Of a DNA stretch of 64,000 nt, positions 24,855 to 33,358 are shown in pieces. Origin of the DNA: Luteimonas yindakuii (lineage in GTDB: Bacteria; Pseudomonadota; Gammaproteobacteria; Xanthomonadales; Xanthomonadaceae). The translations under genes were made by a program, and so were the position numbers. The stretch lies in NCBI RefSeq assembly GCF_004803715.2, contig NZ_CP039383.2, positions 372,001 to 436,000 on the forward strand, read 5' to 3'. Numbering within the stretch: position 1 is the first letter of the stretch; each line of letters begins with the position of its first letter. Below the pieces are notes generated by a model, which did no database searches, was not told the origin of the DNA, and was given only the letters and a program-made list of their open reading frames with translations.

Positions 24855-26173
24855 GCCGCGCGCAGGGCGTCGGTCACCGGCAGCCGCGCCGCGCGCACCG
24901 CCGGAAACAGGCCGCCGACGAAGCCGATCGCCAGTGCCCACTTCAACCCGTCCCACAGCAGCTGCGGCGTGACCCTGAACTCGAAGGTGAGCTGGCCGAC
25001 GCCGCCGGCCAGCGTCGACGCGGTATAGCCGTTGAACACCAGCCAGGCGATCAGGCCGCCGAGCGCGCCGCCGATCGCCGCCAGCAGCATCGTTTCCAGC
25101 ATGACCGCCACCACCACCGGCAGGCCGCGGAAGCCGATCGCGCGGAGCGTGGCGATCTCGCGCGCACGCGCGGCGACGGTGGCGAACATCGTGTTGAGCG
25201 CGCCGAACACCGCGCCCACCGCCATGATCGAGCCGACCACGATGCCGATGATGCGCAGCACCTTCGTCATGCCTTCCGACTGGCGCGAGAAATACTCGGC
25301 GGTGGTGTCGGCTTCCACCTTCAGTCGCGGGTCCGCCTGCAGCGTGGCCTTGAACGCACTGAAGGCGTCGGGGCTGGTCAGCCGCGCGGTGATGGAATTG
25401 CGGCTGCTGCCGCGGCGATAGGTGGTGGCGATGATGCCGGCGTCGGCCCAGACCTCCGACTCCAGTGCATCGCCGGACGCGAACACGCCGACCACCGTCC
25501 ACACATCGCTGCCCAGTCGCAGCTCGTTGCCGGGGTCGAGCCCGGCGAACTGGCGCCGTGCGCCCTGGCCGACCACCAGTTCGCGGCGGCCCGATTCGAA
25601 CGTGCGTCCTTCGACGATGCGCATTCCGGGACGCACCTCCCACGCCACCGGATCGACGCCGCGCAGCTGCACGCTGCCGTCCTCGTCGGCCGCGCCGCGC
25701 AGCGGCAGGTTCGCGGCTACGACGATCTCCGACGAGGCCAGCGGGCGGTTGTCGGCATCGCGGGCGATCTCCGGCGCCTGCGACACGGCCAGCAGCGCCT
25801 CGCGCTCCATCACCGACATCACCTCCGCCGCCGAACCGCCGCGCAGCACGATGGCGGTGTCCTCGTTGCCGGTCGCGGCCACCGTCTGCCGGTAGCCTTC
25901 GGCCATCGCCAGCAGCGCGACCAGCACGCCGACCACGCCGGCGATGCCGATCACCACCACCGACGACGCACCCAGCCGCTGTGGCAACGTGCTGATGCCG
26001 ACATGGGTCACCGAACCGGCCTGGCGTCCGCTGCGCGTGGCCAGCATCCAGGCGACCAGCAGTGCCGCCACCGCCAGCAGCGCCTGCCACGGAAGCAGGA
26101 TCCAGGCGGCGACGCCGGCCACGACGACGATCGACAGCAGCAGCCCGCTCAACAGGGATTTGATCTTGGACAT
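24851..26173 (-). CDS. MacB/FtsX-type ABC transporter permease (second of two)
   Basis: Permease of 440 aa with the FtsX/MacB plan: N-terminal helices (here two extra ones in the first 45 residues), a large periplasmic domain (about 95-300), then three C-terminal helices ending in GGLFPAVRAARLPVTDALRAA, the usual final motif. GGAG lies 9 nt before ATG 26173. It is distinct from the upstream permease (26352-27518), so the transporter is probably a heterodimer. With the LolD/MacB-type ATPase and the MacA-like adaptor upstream it should form a tripartite pump for lipids, peptides or drugs; the cargo is unknown. Confidence 0.87.
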   Translation of the reverse strand: MSKIKSLLSGLLLSIVVVAGVAAWILLPWQALLAVAALLVAWMLATRSGRQAGSVTHVGISTLPQRLGASSVVVIGIAGVVGVLVALLAMAEGYRQTVAATGNEDTAIVLRGGSAAEVMSVMEREALLAVSQAPEIARDADNRPLASSEIVVAANLPLRGAADEDGSVQLRGVDPVAWEVRPGMRIVEGRTFESGRRELVVGQGARRQFAGLDPGNELRLGSDVWTVVGVFASGDALESEVWADAGIIATTYRRGSSRNSITARLTSPDAFSAFKATLQADPRLKVEADTTAEYFSRQSEGMTKVLRIIGIVVGSIMAVGAVFGALNTMFATVAARAREIATLRAIGFRGLPVVVAVMLETMLLAAIGGALGGLIAWLVFNGYTASTLAGGVGQLTFEFRVTPQLLWDGLKWALAIGFVGGLFPAVRAARLPVTDALRAA

Positions 26174-26275
26174 CCGCGTTACTCCGCTTTGACCCTTCTC
26201 CGTCGAGCGGGAAGGCCTGCCTCGAAGGCTTCTGGTCAGGGTGGTTCCGAAGGGCGGATGAGGGCGTGCCGCTTG

Positions 26276-26313
26276 CCCTCACCCCTGCCCCTCTTCCGCG
26301 CGCGGGAGAGGGG
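26276..26313. repeat. REP-like intergenic repeat (gene-dense CCCTC...GAGGGG type)
   Basis: An inverted repeat centred on CTCTTCCGCGCGCGGGAGAG, preceded by GGGCGGATGAGGGCG. Similar elements occur at 44630-44668 and 63078-63180, where the same GGGCGGATGAGGG neighbour is seen. It sits between the two permease genes in one operon. Confidence 0.65.
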
Positions 26314-26351
26314 TTTCAACTCGCAGACAGGGGAAGGGGATCCATCCCGGA

Positions 26352-27518
26352 TCAACGGCCGGCCAGCGCGTCGACGATGTTCAGCCGCATGCCGCGCAAG
26401 GCCGGCAACGCACCGACCAGCAGGCCGATGGCGACCATCAGGCCGAGCCCGAGCAGCCAGCTCTCCAGCCCGACCGGTGGCAGGTTGAGCACGCCGCCGC
26501 TTCCTTGGCCAAGCGCGGGCCCGGCAATCGCCGCCAGCCCGAGGCCCAGCACGCCACCCAGCACCACCAGCAGCACCGATTCCGCCAGCACCATCAGCAG
26601 CACGCTGGTGCTGGAGAAACCGATCGTCTTCAGCACCGCGAGTTCCGAGGTGCGCTCGCGTACCGCCTGCGCCATGGTGTTGCCGGTCAGCAGCAGCAGG
26701 GTGAAGAACACCGCGCCCATGATCGAGCCCACGATCAGGCCGATATCGGCCATCTGCTTGAGCTGCGAGGCGAACGCCGCCTGCTCGGTCATGGTCTTGG
26801 TTTCATTCGGCGAATTGGCCGACAGCGCATCGATCGCCTTGGCTGCCGCATCCGCCTGGCGCACGTCGCGCACCCGCGACACGTACCAGCCCACGTCGCC
26901 GTCCACGTACGGCGTGGACTCGGCGAAATAGTCGTAGCGCAGCAGGAACAGGCCGTCGGTGAAGCCGGATTCCTCGCCATCGCGCGCACGGAAGATGCCG
27001 ACGATCTCGAACTCCCAGTTGAGCGTGCCGTCGGCATTGGGAAAGATCGTCGACTGCAGCGGCACGCGGTCGCCCACCTTCCAGTCGAACCGGTTGGCGA
27101 GCGCCTGGCCGACCAGTGCGCCGGTGCGCGTCCGCGCGAAGGCATCGCGGGCTTCCGCCGACACCTCGATCTCCGGATACAGGTCGAGGTAGTTGTCGGC
27201 CACCGCGAAGCTGAAGATCTGGTTGCGCGGGTTCTGGTAGGCGCCGCCGAACCAGTTGGCCCAGGTGACCGCCTCGATGTTGTCGACCTGGACGATGCGC
27301 GTGCGCAACGACAGCGGCAGCGTCTCGATGAAGGACAGCTTCGAACCGGTCTGCAGCCGTTGCGCGCCATCGGCGTTCTGGCCGAGCTGGCTGAAGGTGG
27401 TGCGGATGCCGTCGAGCAGGCCGAACAGCAGGAACGCGGCCATGATCGAGGCCAGGGTGAGGAAGGTGCGCGTCTTGCGGCGGAACAGCGCCGCCCAGAC
27501 CAGGTGCATGTACTTCAT
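26352..27518 (-). CDS. MacB/FtsX-type ABC transporter permease (first of two)
   Basis: Permease of 388 aa with an N-terminal helix (TFLTLASIMAAFLLFGLL), a periplasmic domain rich in acidic and aromatic residues (about 40-260), and three C-terminal helices. It ends in LLVGALPALRGMRLNIVDALAGR, the standard closing motif. A GGAGGAC ribosome site precedes ATG 27518. It follows the ATPase gene by 14 nt. The periplasmic part is of MacB core type rather than the Lol hook type as far as can be judged by eye. It likely pairs with the 440-aa permease downstream. Confidence 0.87.
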   Translation of the reverse strand: MKYMHLVWAALFRRKTRTFLTLASIMAAFLLFGLLDGIRTTFSQLGQNADGAQRLQTGSKLSFIETLPLSLRTRIVQVDNIEAVTWANWFGGAYQNPRNQIFSFAVADNYLDLYPEIEVSAEARDAFARTRTGALVGQALANRFDWKVGDRVPLQSTIFPNADGTLNWEFEIVGIFRARDGEESGFTDGLFLLRYDYFAESTPYVDGDVGWYVSRVRDVRQADAAAKAIDALSANSPNETKTMTEQAAFASQLKQMADIGLIVGSIMGAVFFTLLLLTGNTMAQAVRERTSELAVLKTIGFSSTSVLLMVLAESVLLVVLGGVLGLGLAAIAGPALGQGSGGVLNLPPVGLESWLLGLGLMVAIGLLVGALPALRGMRLNIVDALAGR

Positions 27519-27532
27519 GCGGGCGTCCTCCG

Positions 27533-28225
27533 TCAGGCCGCGTGCGCGGGTTGTTCGACCAGCGAGCCCTTGTCCAGGTGCAGGGTGTGCGATGCATAGC
27601 CCGCGGCCTTCGGGTCGTGGGTGACCATCACGATGGTCTTGCCGTGCTCGCGGTTGAGTTCCTGCAGCAGGCCGAGGATGTCCTCGGCGGACTGGCGGTC
27701 GAGGTCACCGGTCGGCTCGTCGCAGATCAGCAGGTCCGGGTCGGAGACGATGGCGCGGGCAATCGCCACGCGCTGCTGCTGGCCGCCCGACAGCTCGTTG
27801 GGCTTGTGCTTCGCGCGGTCCGACAAGCCCACCAGCTCCAGCGCGATGCCGGCATTGCGCTTGCGCTGCGCACCGGACAGCTTCGTCAGCAGCAGCGGCA
27901 GTTCGACGTTCTTCTGCGCGGTCAGCGCCGGCATCAGGTTGTAGAACTGGAACACGTAGCCGACGTGCGTGCTGCGCCAGGCCGCAAGCTGGCCACCACT
28001 CATGCGATCGATGCGTTCGCGATCGACGGTGATCTCGCCCGACGTCGGTGCATCGAGCCCGCCGATCAGGTTGAGCAGCGTGGTCTTTCCGGAACCCGAC
28101 GGACCCATCAGCGCGACGAAGTCGCCGCGTTCGATGTCGAGGTCGATGTGGTGCAGCACCTCGACCTTCTCGGAGCCGCGCTGGTAGGTCTTGGTGAGGT
28201 TGCTGATCGAAACCAGGGTCGCCAT
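27533..28225 (-). CDS. MacB/LolD-type ABC transporter ATPase
   Basis: Cytoplasmic ATPase of 230 aa with Walker [10 protein letters not shown] (about 41-49), Q-loop (FQFYNLMP), signature LSGGQQQR, Walker [13 protein letters not shown] and switch His in [26 protein letters not shown] is typical of the MacB/LolD/FtsE group. ATG 28225 is chosen since the conserved N-terminus ([21 protein letters not shown]) starts there; the open frame upstream is not family-like. It powers the two permeases encoded next on the minus strand. Confidence 0.93.
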   Translation of the reverse strand: MATLVSISNLTKTYQRGSEKVEVLHHIDLDIERGDFVALMGPSGSGKTTLLNLIGGLDAPTSGEITVDRERIDRMSGGQLAAWRSTHVGYVFQFYNLMPALTAQKNVELPLLLTKLSGAQRKRNAGIALELVGLSDRAKHKPNELSGGQQQRVAIARAIVSDPDLLICDEPTGDLDRQSAEDILGLLQELNREHGKTIVMVTHDPKAAGYASHTLHLDKGSLVEQPAHAA

Positions 28226-28312
28226 GCCGGTGCCTCGTTGCATGCCCGCGATGCGGGCGGACGGCGCGCGTGGCGCCGGGGAGCCGCGGCCCGTGGCCAC
28301 GGCTGCGTCGCC

Positions 28313-29548
28313 TTACTGCCGGACCACCAGGCTGCCGTCCCCGAGTGCGGCCGGCGGATCCACCACCACGTCCTCACCGGCGACGAGGCCGGATGTCACT
28401 TCGCGTTGCCCGCCGACGGTGCCGCCGGTGCGGACGACGCGACGTTCGACGCGGTCGCCGGCCAGTGCGAAGGCGACTGTCGCGCCGTCGCGCTCGACGA
28501 TCGCCGCCGCGGGCACCCGCAAGGCACGCGGCGCGGCGTCGGTCGCGTCCGTTCCTTCCGTGGCCTGTTCGAGGAAGCTCACCGACACGCCCATGTCCGG
28601 CACGATGCGGCGATCCTTTTCCTTGATGGCGATGCGCACCTTCACCGTCGCCTTTCCGCGGTCGGCGGTGGGCACGATGGCGATGACTTCGGCCGGGATG
28701 CGCCAGTCGGGATAGGCGTTGAGCGTGGCGGTGACCGGCATCTCCGGTTGCACCCGGCCGATGTAGGCCTCGCCCACGTCGACCTCGATCTCGAGTGAAT
28801 CCATGTCGACGATGGTGCCGATGCCGGTGCGGGTGAAGCCGCCGCCGGCCGACAGCGGCGAGACGATCTCGCCCGGCTGCGCCGCCTTGGCAACGACCAC
28901 GCCGGCGAACGGCGCGCGCACCACGGTGTTGTCGACACCGAGGTCGGCGATCGCGAGCTGGTCGGCGGCGACGCGCGCGTTGCGCTGTGCGGTGTTCAAC
29001 TGCGCGCGCAGCGCGTCGCGCTGGGCGATGGCCTGGTCGTACTGCGAGCGCGACACCAGCTGCTGGCCGACCAGCGAATCCATCCGCCGCGCTTCGGCTT
29101 CCGCCTGCGCCAGCTGCGCCTGCACGCTGCCGGCCTGGCTGCGTGCGGCGGCCAGCTGCGATGACGACAGGGCGCGCTGCGCATCGGCATCGATGGGGTC
29201 GAGCGTGGCCAGCACCTGGCCTTCCTCCACCGCCATGCCTTCCTCGATCAGCACCTCGCGCACACGGCCGGTGATCTTGGCCGACACCGTGGCCATGCGG
29301 CGGGCGACCACATAACCGCTGGCGTCGAGCACCGAGGCCGGCGCGCCGCCGGCACCACCGCTGGCGACCACCGGCGCGGTACGCACCGCGATCGCCTGCT
29401 CGCGCCCGAGCAATGCCCAGGCGGCAACGGCGAGCACCACCACGGCGGCGGCCACGGCCAACCCGATCCACAGTCCACGCCGCGACGGCGGCGGCTCCGG
29501 GCGTCGGTCGATGCGCAGTTCCTTCAGCAGATCGGCTTTCGTGTTCAT
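28313..29548 (-). CDS. MacA-like periplasmic adaptor (HlyD family)
   Basis: Membrane-fusion protein of 411 aa: cytoplasmic start, one membrane helix (about 27-45), a split lipoyl domain (VREVLIEEGMAVEEGQVLATLD and the second half at APFAGVVVAKAAQPGEIV), a coiled-coil hairpin rich in Ala, Gln and Arg between them (about 115-205), then beta-barrel domains. It begins the operon adaptor-ATPase-permease-permease-small protein, so it should link the ABC pump to an outer-membrane channel such as the TolC encoded at 40511-41890. The coiled coil looks long enough for direct contact with TolC. Confidence 0.9.
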   Translation of the reverse strand: MNTKADLLKELRIDRRPEPPPSRRGLWIGLAVAAAVVVLAVAAWALLGREQAIAVRTAPVVASGGAGGAPASVLDASGYVVARRMATVSAKITGRVREVLIEEGMAVEEGQVLATLDPIDADAQRALSSSQLAAARSQAGSVQAQLAQAEAEARRMDSLVGQQLVSRSQYDQAIAQRDALRAQLNTAQRNARVAADQLAIADLGVDNTVVRAPFAGVVVAKAAQPGEIVSPLSAGGGFTRTGIGTIVDMDSLEIEVDVGEAYIGRVQPEMPVTATLNAYPDWRIPAEVIAIVPTADRGKATVKVRIAIKEKDRRIVPDMGVSVSFLEQATEGTDATDAAPRALRVPAAAIVERDGATVAFALAGDRVERRVVRTGGTVGGQREVTSGLVAGEDVVVDPPAALGDGSLVVRQ

Positions 29549-29766
29549 GCGGGCCCAGACGGCGTGAGTCGGAACAGTGTGACCGCGGCGCAGCCCGGCG
29601 GGAGTGGCCGGAAGTCACTTCGTTGCCCGCGACGATGCGGGGCCAGTGTGCGGGCCAGCGACCGCCGTCGTCAGGTGATGGTTGTCATCTCGATCGCCTG
29701 ACGGACTCGACTGCCTGCCGATGCCGCGCAGCCGCACGCTGTGACCACCCCGAACGGAGCACGTCC
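29549..29766. promoter_or_regulatory. Divergent control region with an inverted repeat at 29669-29703
   Basis: This 218-bp gap separates the MacAB-like operon (leftward) from the ABC-2 transporter operon (rightward). CGTCAGG (29669-29675) and CCTGACG (29697-29703) form a 7-bp inverted repeat around 21 bases, a plausible operator. The nearby DesR-type regulator (34695-35300) is one candidate binder, but there is no direct evidence. No sure -35/-10 pair was identified. Confidence 0.4.
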
Positions 29767-30672
29767 ATGTTGGCCCCGATCCCCGCAGCAAGGCTGCAAG
29801 GCGCACGTTACCGCCATGGCGCGGTGTGCGCACTCGATGGCCTGGACCTGGAGCTGCATGCCGGCGAAGTGCTGGCGCTGCTGGGCCCCAACGGCGCCGG
29901 CAAGTCGACCACGGTGGACCTGCTGCTCGGCCTGAAGACACCCGACGAGGGCGAGGCGCGTCTGTTCGGCGCGGATCCGCGCGGCGTGGCGTCGCGCCTG
30001 CAGGTCGGGGTGATGCTGCAGAGCGAGGTCCTGCCCGAGCGGCTCACCGTGCGCGAGCTGATCGAATGGGCCAGCTGCCACTATCCGCACCCGATGCCGG
30101 TGGCCGATGCAGCGGCGCTTGCCGGCATCGGCGATCTGCTTGCGAAGCGTTACGGCCGGCTCTCGGGCGGTCAGCAACGGCGGGTGCAGTTCGCGATCGC
30201 ACTGTGCGGGCAGCCGCGGCTGCTGTTCCTCGACGAGCCGACCACCGGACTCGATATCGGCGCACGCGCGCAGGTATGGGCCGCGGTCCGCTCGATGGCC
30301 GCGCAGGGGTGCGCGGTGCTGCTGACCACGCACTACCTCGAGGAGGCCGAAGCCCTGGCTGACCGCGTCGTCGTGCTCGACCGCGGGCGCACGCTGGCCG
30401 CCGGCACCACCGCGCAGGTGCGCGCGCTGGTGGGCGGGCGCCGCATCCGCTGTCTCACCGCGCTGCCGGCGGAAGTCGTCGCGGGCTGGCCGCAGGTGCG
30501 CGAAGCGCAGGTCGTTGGTGGACGGCTCGAGGTGGTGACCGGCGAGGCGGAAGCGGTGGTGCGCTGCCTGCTCGACGCCGATCCCGCGTTGCAGGAGCTC
30601 GAGGTACTGCGCGCCGGACTCGCCGAAGCCTTTGTCGAACTCACCAATCCGCACGCACGCGAGGCCGCCTGA
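29767..30672 (+). CDS. ABC-2 type transporter ATP-binding protein
   Basis: ATPase of 301 aa with Walker A GPNGAGKST (about 39-47), Q-loop (VMLQSEVLPERLT), signature LSGGQQRR, Walker B LLFLDEPTTGLD and HYLEEAEALADR, all typical of drug/lipid/polysaccharide exporters of the ABC-2 type. ATG 29767 precedes the first beta strand; the open frame upstream is not family-like. The C-terminal domain (about 215-300) is a regulatory alpha/beta extension. The permease follows with a 1-nt TGATG overlap, and a DesK/DesR-type pair lies downstream, a common combination for stress-responsive ABC-2 exporters. Confidence 0.92.
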   Translation: MLAPIPAARLQGARYRHGAVCALDGLDLELHAGEVLALLGPNGAGKSTTVDLLLGLKTPDEGEARLFGADPRGVASRLQVGVMLQSEVLPERLTVRELIEWASCHYPHPMPVADAAALAGIGDLLAKRYGRLSGGQQRRVQFAIALCGQPRLLFLDEPTTGLDIGARAQVWAAVRSMAAQGCAVLLTTHYLEEAEALADRVVVLDRGRTLAAGTTAQVRALVGGRRIRCLTALPAEVVAGWPQVREAQVVGGRLEVVTGEAEAVVRCLLDADPALQELEVLRAGLAEAFVELTNPHAREAA

Positions 30673-31448
30673 TGAACACCATTGCCACTTCCACGCCAAC
30701 GCCCGTCGTCGCGCGTGCGCCGGCGGTGCGCGCCTGCCTGGTCGAACTGCGCTGCGAACTGCTGAAACTGCTGCGCGAACCGGCGTACGTGCTGCCCGCG
30801 GTGTTGTTCCCGGTGCTGTTCTACCTGCTGTTCGGCGTGATGCTGTCGGGCATGGGTGCGCCGCCGGCGTTCCTGCTTGCCGGCTACGGCGTGTTCGGCA
30901 CCATCGGCGCGACCCTGTTCGGCGTCGGCGTGGGCGTGGCCAACGAACGCGAGCAGGGGCTGCTGCGCCTGCGCCGCGCACTGCCGGCGCACCCGTTGGG
31001 CTGGCTGCTCGCCAGGACCCTGGCGGCGATGGGGTTCTCGCTTGCGATCACTGCGCTGCTGGCGATCGTCGGCAGCACGCTCGGTGGCGTATCGCTGCCG
31101 ATGTCGGGCTGGGCGCTGCTGTTCGTGGTGAACCTGTCCGGGGTGCTGCCGTTCGCGGCGCTCGGCTTCCTGATCGGCAGCCTGGTCGGCGGCAACGCGG
31201 CGATCGCGGTGGTCAACATGCTGTTCCTGCCGATGGTGTTCCTGTCCGGCCTGTGGCTGCCGCTGACGATGCTGCCGGACTTCTTCGCCCGGTTGGCCCC
31301 GGTGTGGCCGGCCTATCATCTGGGCCAGATCGCCTTCAAGGTGGTCGGCCATGACGCGGGGGGCGCGTTGTGGCTGCACCTGCTGGCCCTGCTGGTGCCG
31401 GCCCTCGTATTTGCACACTTCGCGTGGCGACGGCTGTCGAGCCGATGA
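30672..31448 (+). CDS. ABC-2 type transporter permease
   Basis: Six-helix permease of 258 aa: after a cytoplasmic start and the helix AYVLPAVLFPVLFYLLFGVML, the protein has the ABC-2 pattern with NEREQGLLRLRRALPAHPLGWLLART on the cytoplasmic side and NLSGVLPFAALGFLIGSL, then FLPMVFLSGLWLPLTMLP before the last helix. It is coupled by a 1-nt overlap to the ATPase and they should form one exporter. The substrate is unknown. An amidohydrolase starts 29 nt downstream on the same strand. Confidence 0.9.
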   Translation: MNTIATSTPTPVVARAPAVRACLVELRCELLKLLREPAYVLPAVLFPVLFYLLFGVMLSGMGAPPAFLLAGYGVFGTIGATLFGVGVGVANEREQGLLRLRRALPAHPLGWLLARTLAAMGFSLAITALLAIVGSTLGGVSLPMSGWALLFVVNLSGVLPFAALGFLIGSLVGGNAAIAVVNMLFLPMVFLSGLWLPLTMLPDFFARLAPVWPAYHLGQIAFKVVGHDAGGALWLHLLALLVPALVFAHFAWRRLSSR

Positions 31449-31476
31449 GTCCTGCATACAACTTCGGAGAGACGCG

Positions 31477-33321
31477 ATGAAACGTTGGATGGATGCCGTG
31501 GCCGCAGGTGCGCTGGTGGCGACGCTGGTGGCATCGGTGCTGCTGCTGTCGCCCGCGAACGGGCGCGACAGCGCACCGGCGACCGCGCGCCCGCCGGTCG
31601 ACGGGTTCGCCATCCGCGGCGCACGGGTGTTCGATGGCGAGCGCGACCTCGGCATCGCCACGGTCGTGGTGCGCGACGGGCGCATCGCCGGGGTCGGTGC
31701 AGATCTCGCGGTGCCCGAGGCCATGGCGGTCGTCGACGGGCAGGGCAGGACCCTGCTGCCCGGCCTGATCGATGCGCATGTGCATGCCTGGGGCGATGCC
31801 CAGCGCGATGCGGCGCGCTTCGGCGTCACCACCGCCTTCGACATGCATGGCATGCCGGAGCGCGCGCAGGCGCTGCGTACGCAACGCGAATCGCTCGCCG
31901 CCACCGGCCAGGCCGACCTGTGGGCCGCCGGCTATGCGGTGACCGCGCCCGGCGGCCATGGCACCCAGTACGGCTTCCCGGTGCCGACGGTGGAGGCGGA
32001 CACCGACGTCGATGCCTTCATCGGCGCGCGCATCGACGAAGGCGCGGACTTCATCAAGCTGATCGTGGAAGACCTCTCCGCGTACGGCACCGCGCGCCGG
32101 CTGCCGACCCTGTCGGCCGAACAGGTGACGGCTGCGATCGCTGCCGCGCATGCGCGCGAGCGCCTTGCGGTGGTGCATGTCTCCACACTCGAGGATGGCC
32201 GCCACGCGATCGCCTCCGGCGCCGACTGCCTGGTGCACCTGTTCGCCGATGCCGAGGCCGATGCGGCCTTCGTCACCGCGATGCGCGCACGCGATGCCTT
32301 CGTGGTGCCGACCCTGTCGGTGCTGGCGTCGGTGGCGGGGACGGGCGACGGTGCGGCCATCGCCGACGACGCCCACCTGGGTGGGCTGCTGACGGCCGAA
32401 CAGCGTTCGAGTCTTGCTGCACGCATGCATGGCGGCGCGCCGGATCCCGGCACACTTGCCCGTGCACTGGAAAGCGTGCGCCTGCTGCATGCCGCGGGTG
32501 TCGACATCCTCGCCGGCACCGATGCGCCGAATCCCGGCACCGCGCACGGCGCCAGCCTGCATGGCGAGATGGCACTGCTGGTGCGCGCCGGCCTGGGCAA
32601 CGCGCAGGCGCTCGCGGCGGCCACCGCGCTGCCGGCACGCCGCTTCGGGCTGTCCGATCGCGGGCGTATCGCCCCCGGCCTGCGCGCCGACCTGGTGCTG
32701 GTGGATGGCGACCCGCTCGCCGACATCACCGCCACGCGCGCGATCGTCACGGTGTGGAAGAACGGCCATCCGGTCGCGCGTGACGCGCAGGTCGGGACCT
32801 CTGCGGCGGCCCTCGTGCCGGCGGCGCAGACGCTGGTCGGCGACTTCGACGGCGACGCCATCACCGCGCCCTTCGGCAGCTGGCAGCCCAGCACCGACCG
32901 CATGGCCGGCGGCAATTCCGATGTCGCCCACGAACTGGTGCACAACGGTGCACAGGGGACCACCGGGGCACTGCGCATCCATGGCGAAATCCGCCCGGGC
33001 TTCGCGTTCCCGTGGGCAGGGATGACCTTCATGCCGGGAACCGAGCCGATGGAGCCGGTCGACATGTCCGGGCGCGAGGCGCTGGTATTCCAGGTGCGCG
33101 GCGATGGCCGCCGTTACAGCGCGATGCTGTTCTCGGGCCCGACCATGCAGGGGATGCCGAGCACGCAGACCTTTGTCGCCGGCCCGGAGTGGACGGAAGT
33201 GCGGCTGCCTCTCGCGGATTTCCCCGGTGCCGATCCTGCGCTGCTGCGCGCGGTCGCATTCACCGCGGGCCAGCCTGCGGGCGGTTTCGAATTCTTCCTC
33301 GACCAGGTCGAGCTGCGCTGA
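31477..33321 (+). CDS. Amidohydrolase with C-terminal CIA30-like domain
   Basis: A 614-aa exported protein. The signal/anchor region is residues about 1-29. The amidohydrolase barrel runs from about 45 to 430, with metal ligands HVH (LIDAHVHAWGD), a Lys in FIKLIVED, VVHVST, LVHLFAD and the final Asp in LAGTDAPNPG. Residues about 450-614 resemble the CIA30 beta-sandwich (FDGDAITAPFGSWQPSTD, a WTEVRLPLADF segment and a closing FEFFLDQVEL). Amidohydrolases of this imidazolonepropionase/prolidase-like group hydrolyse cyclic amides or dipeptides. Placed between an ABC-2 exporter and a two-component pair, it may act on the exported or sensed compound; that is inference. Confidence 0.83.
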   Translation: MKRWMDAVAAGALVATLVASVLLLSPANGRDSAPATARPPVDGFAIRGARVFDGERDLGIATVVVRDGRIAGVGADLAVPEAMAVVDGQGRTLLPGLIDAHVHAWGDAQRDAARFGVTTAFDMHGMPERAQALRTQRESLAATGQADLWAAGYAVTAPGGHGTQYGFPVPTVEADTDVDAFIGARIDEGADFIKLIVEDLSAYGTARRLPTLSAEQVTAAIAAAHARERLAVVHVSTLEDGRHAIASGADCLVHLFADAEADAAFVTAMRARDAFVVPTLSVLASVAGTGDGAAIADDAHLGGLLTAEQRSSLAARMHGGAPDPGTLARALESVRLLHAAGVDILAGTDAPNPGTAHGASLHGEMALLVRAGLGNAQALAAATALPARRFGLSDRGRIAPGLRADLVLVDGDPLADITATRAIVTVWKNGHPVARDAQVGTSAAALVPAAQTLVGDFDGDAITAPFGSWQPSTDRMAGGNSDVAHELVHNGAQGTTGALRIHGEIRPGFAFPWAGMTFMPGTEPMEPVDMSGREALVFQVRGDGRRYSAMLFSGPTMQGMPSTQTFVAGPEWTEVRLPLADFPGADPALLRAVAFTAGQPAGGFEFFLDQVELR

Positions 33322-33358
33322 GCCGCGGCCGCTGAGCACCGCGCCTGGAACCGCCGCC

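Noticed and set aside
24422..26488. 688-codon plus-strand frame across the permease genes
   Set aside because: Antisense to two genes with clear FtsX-type features and ribosome sites; no domain seen.
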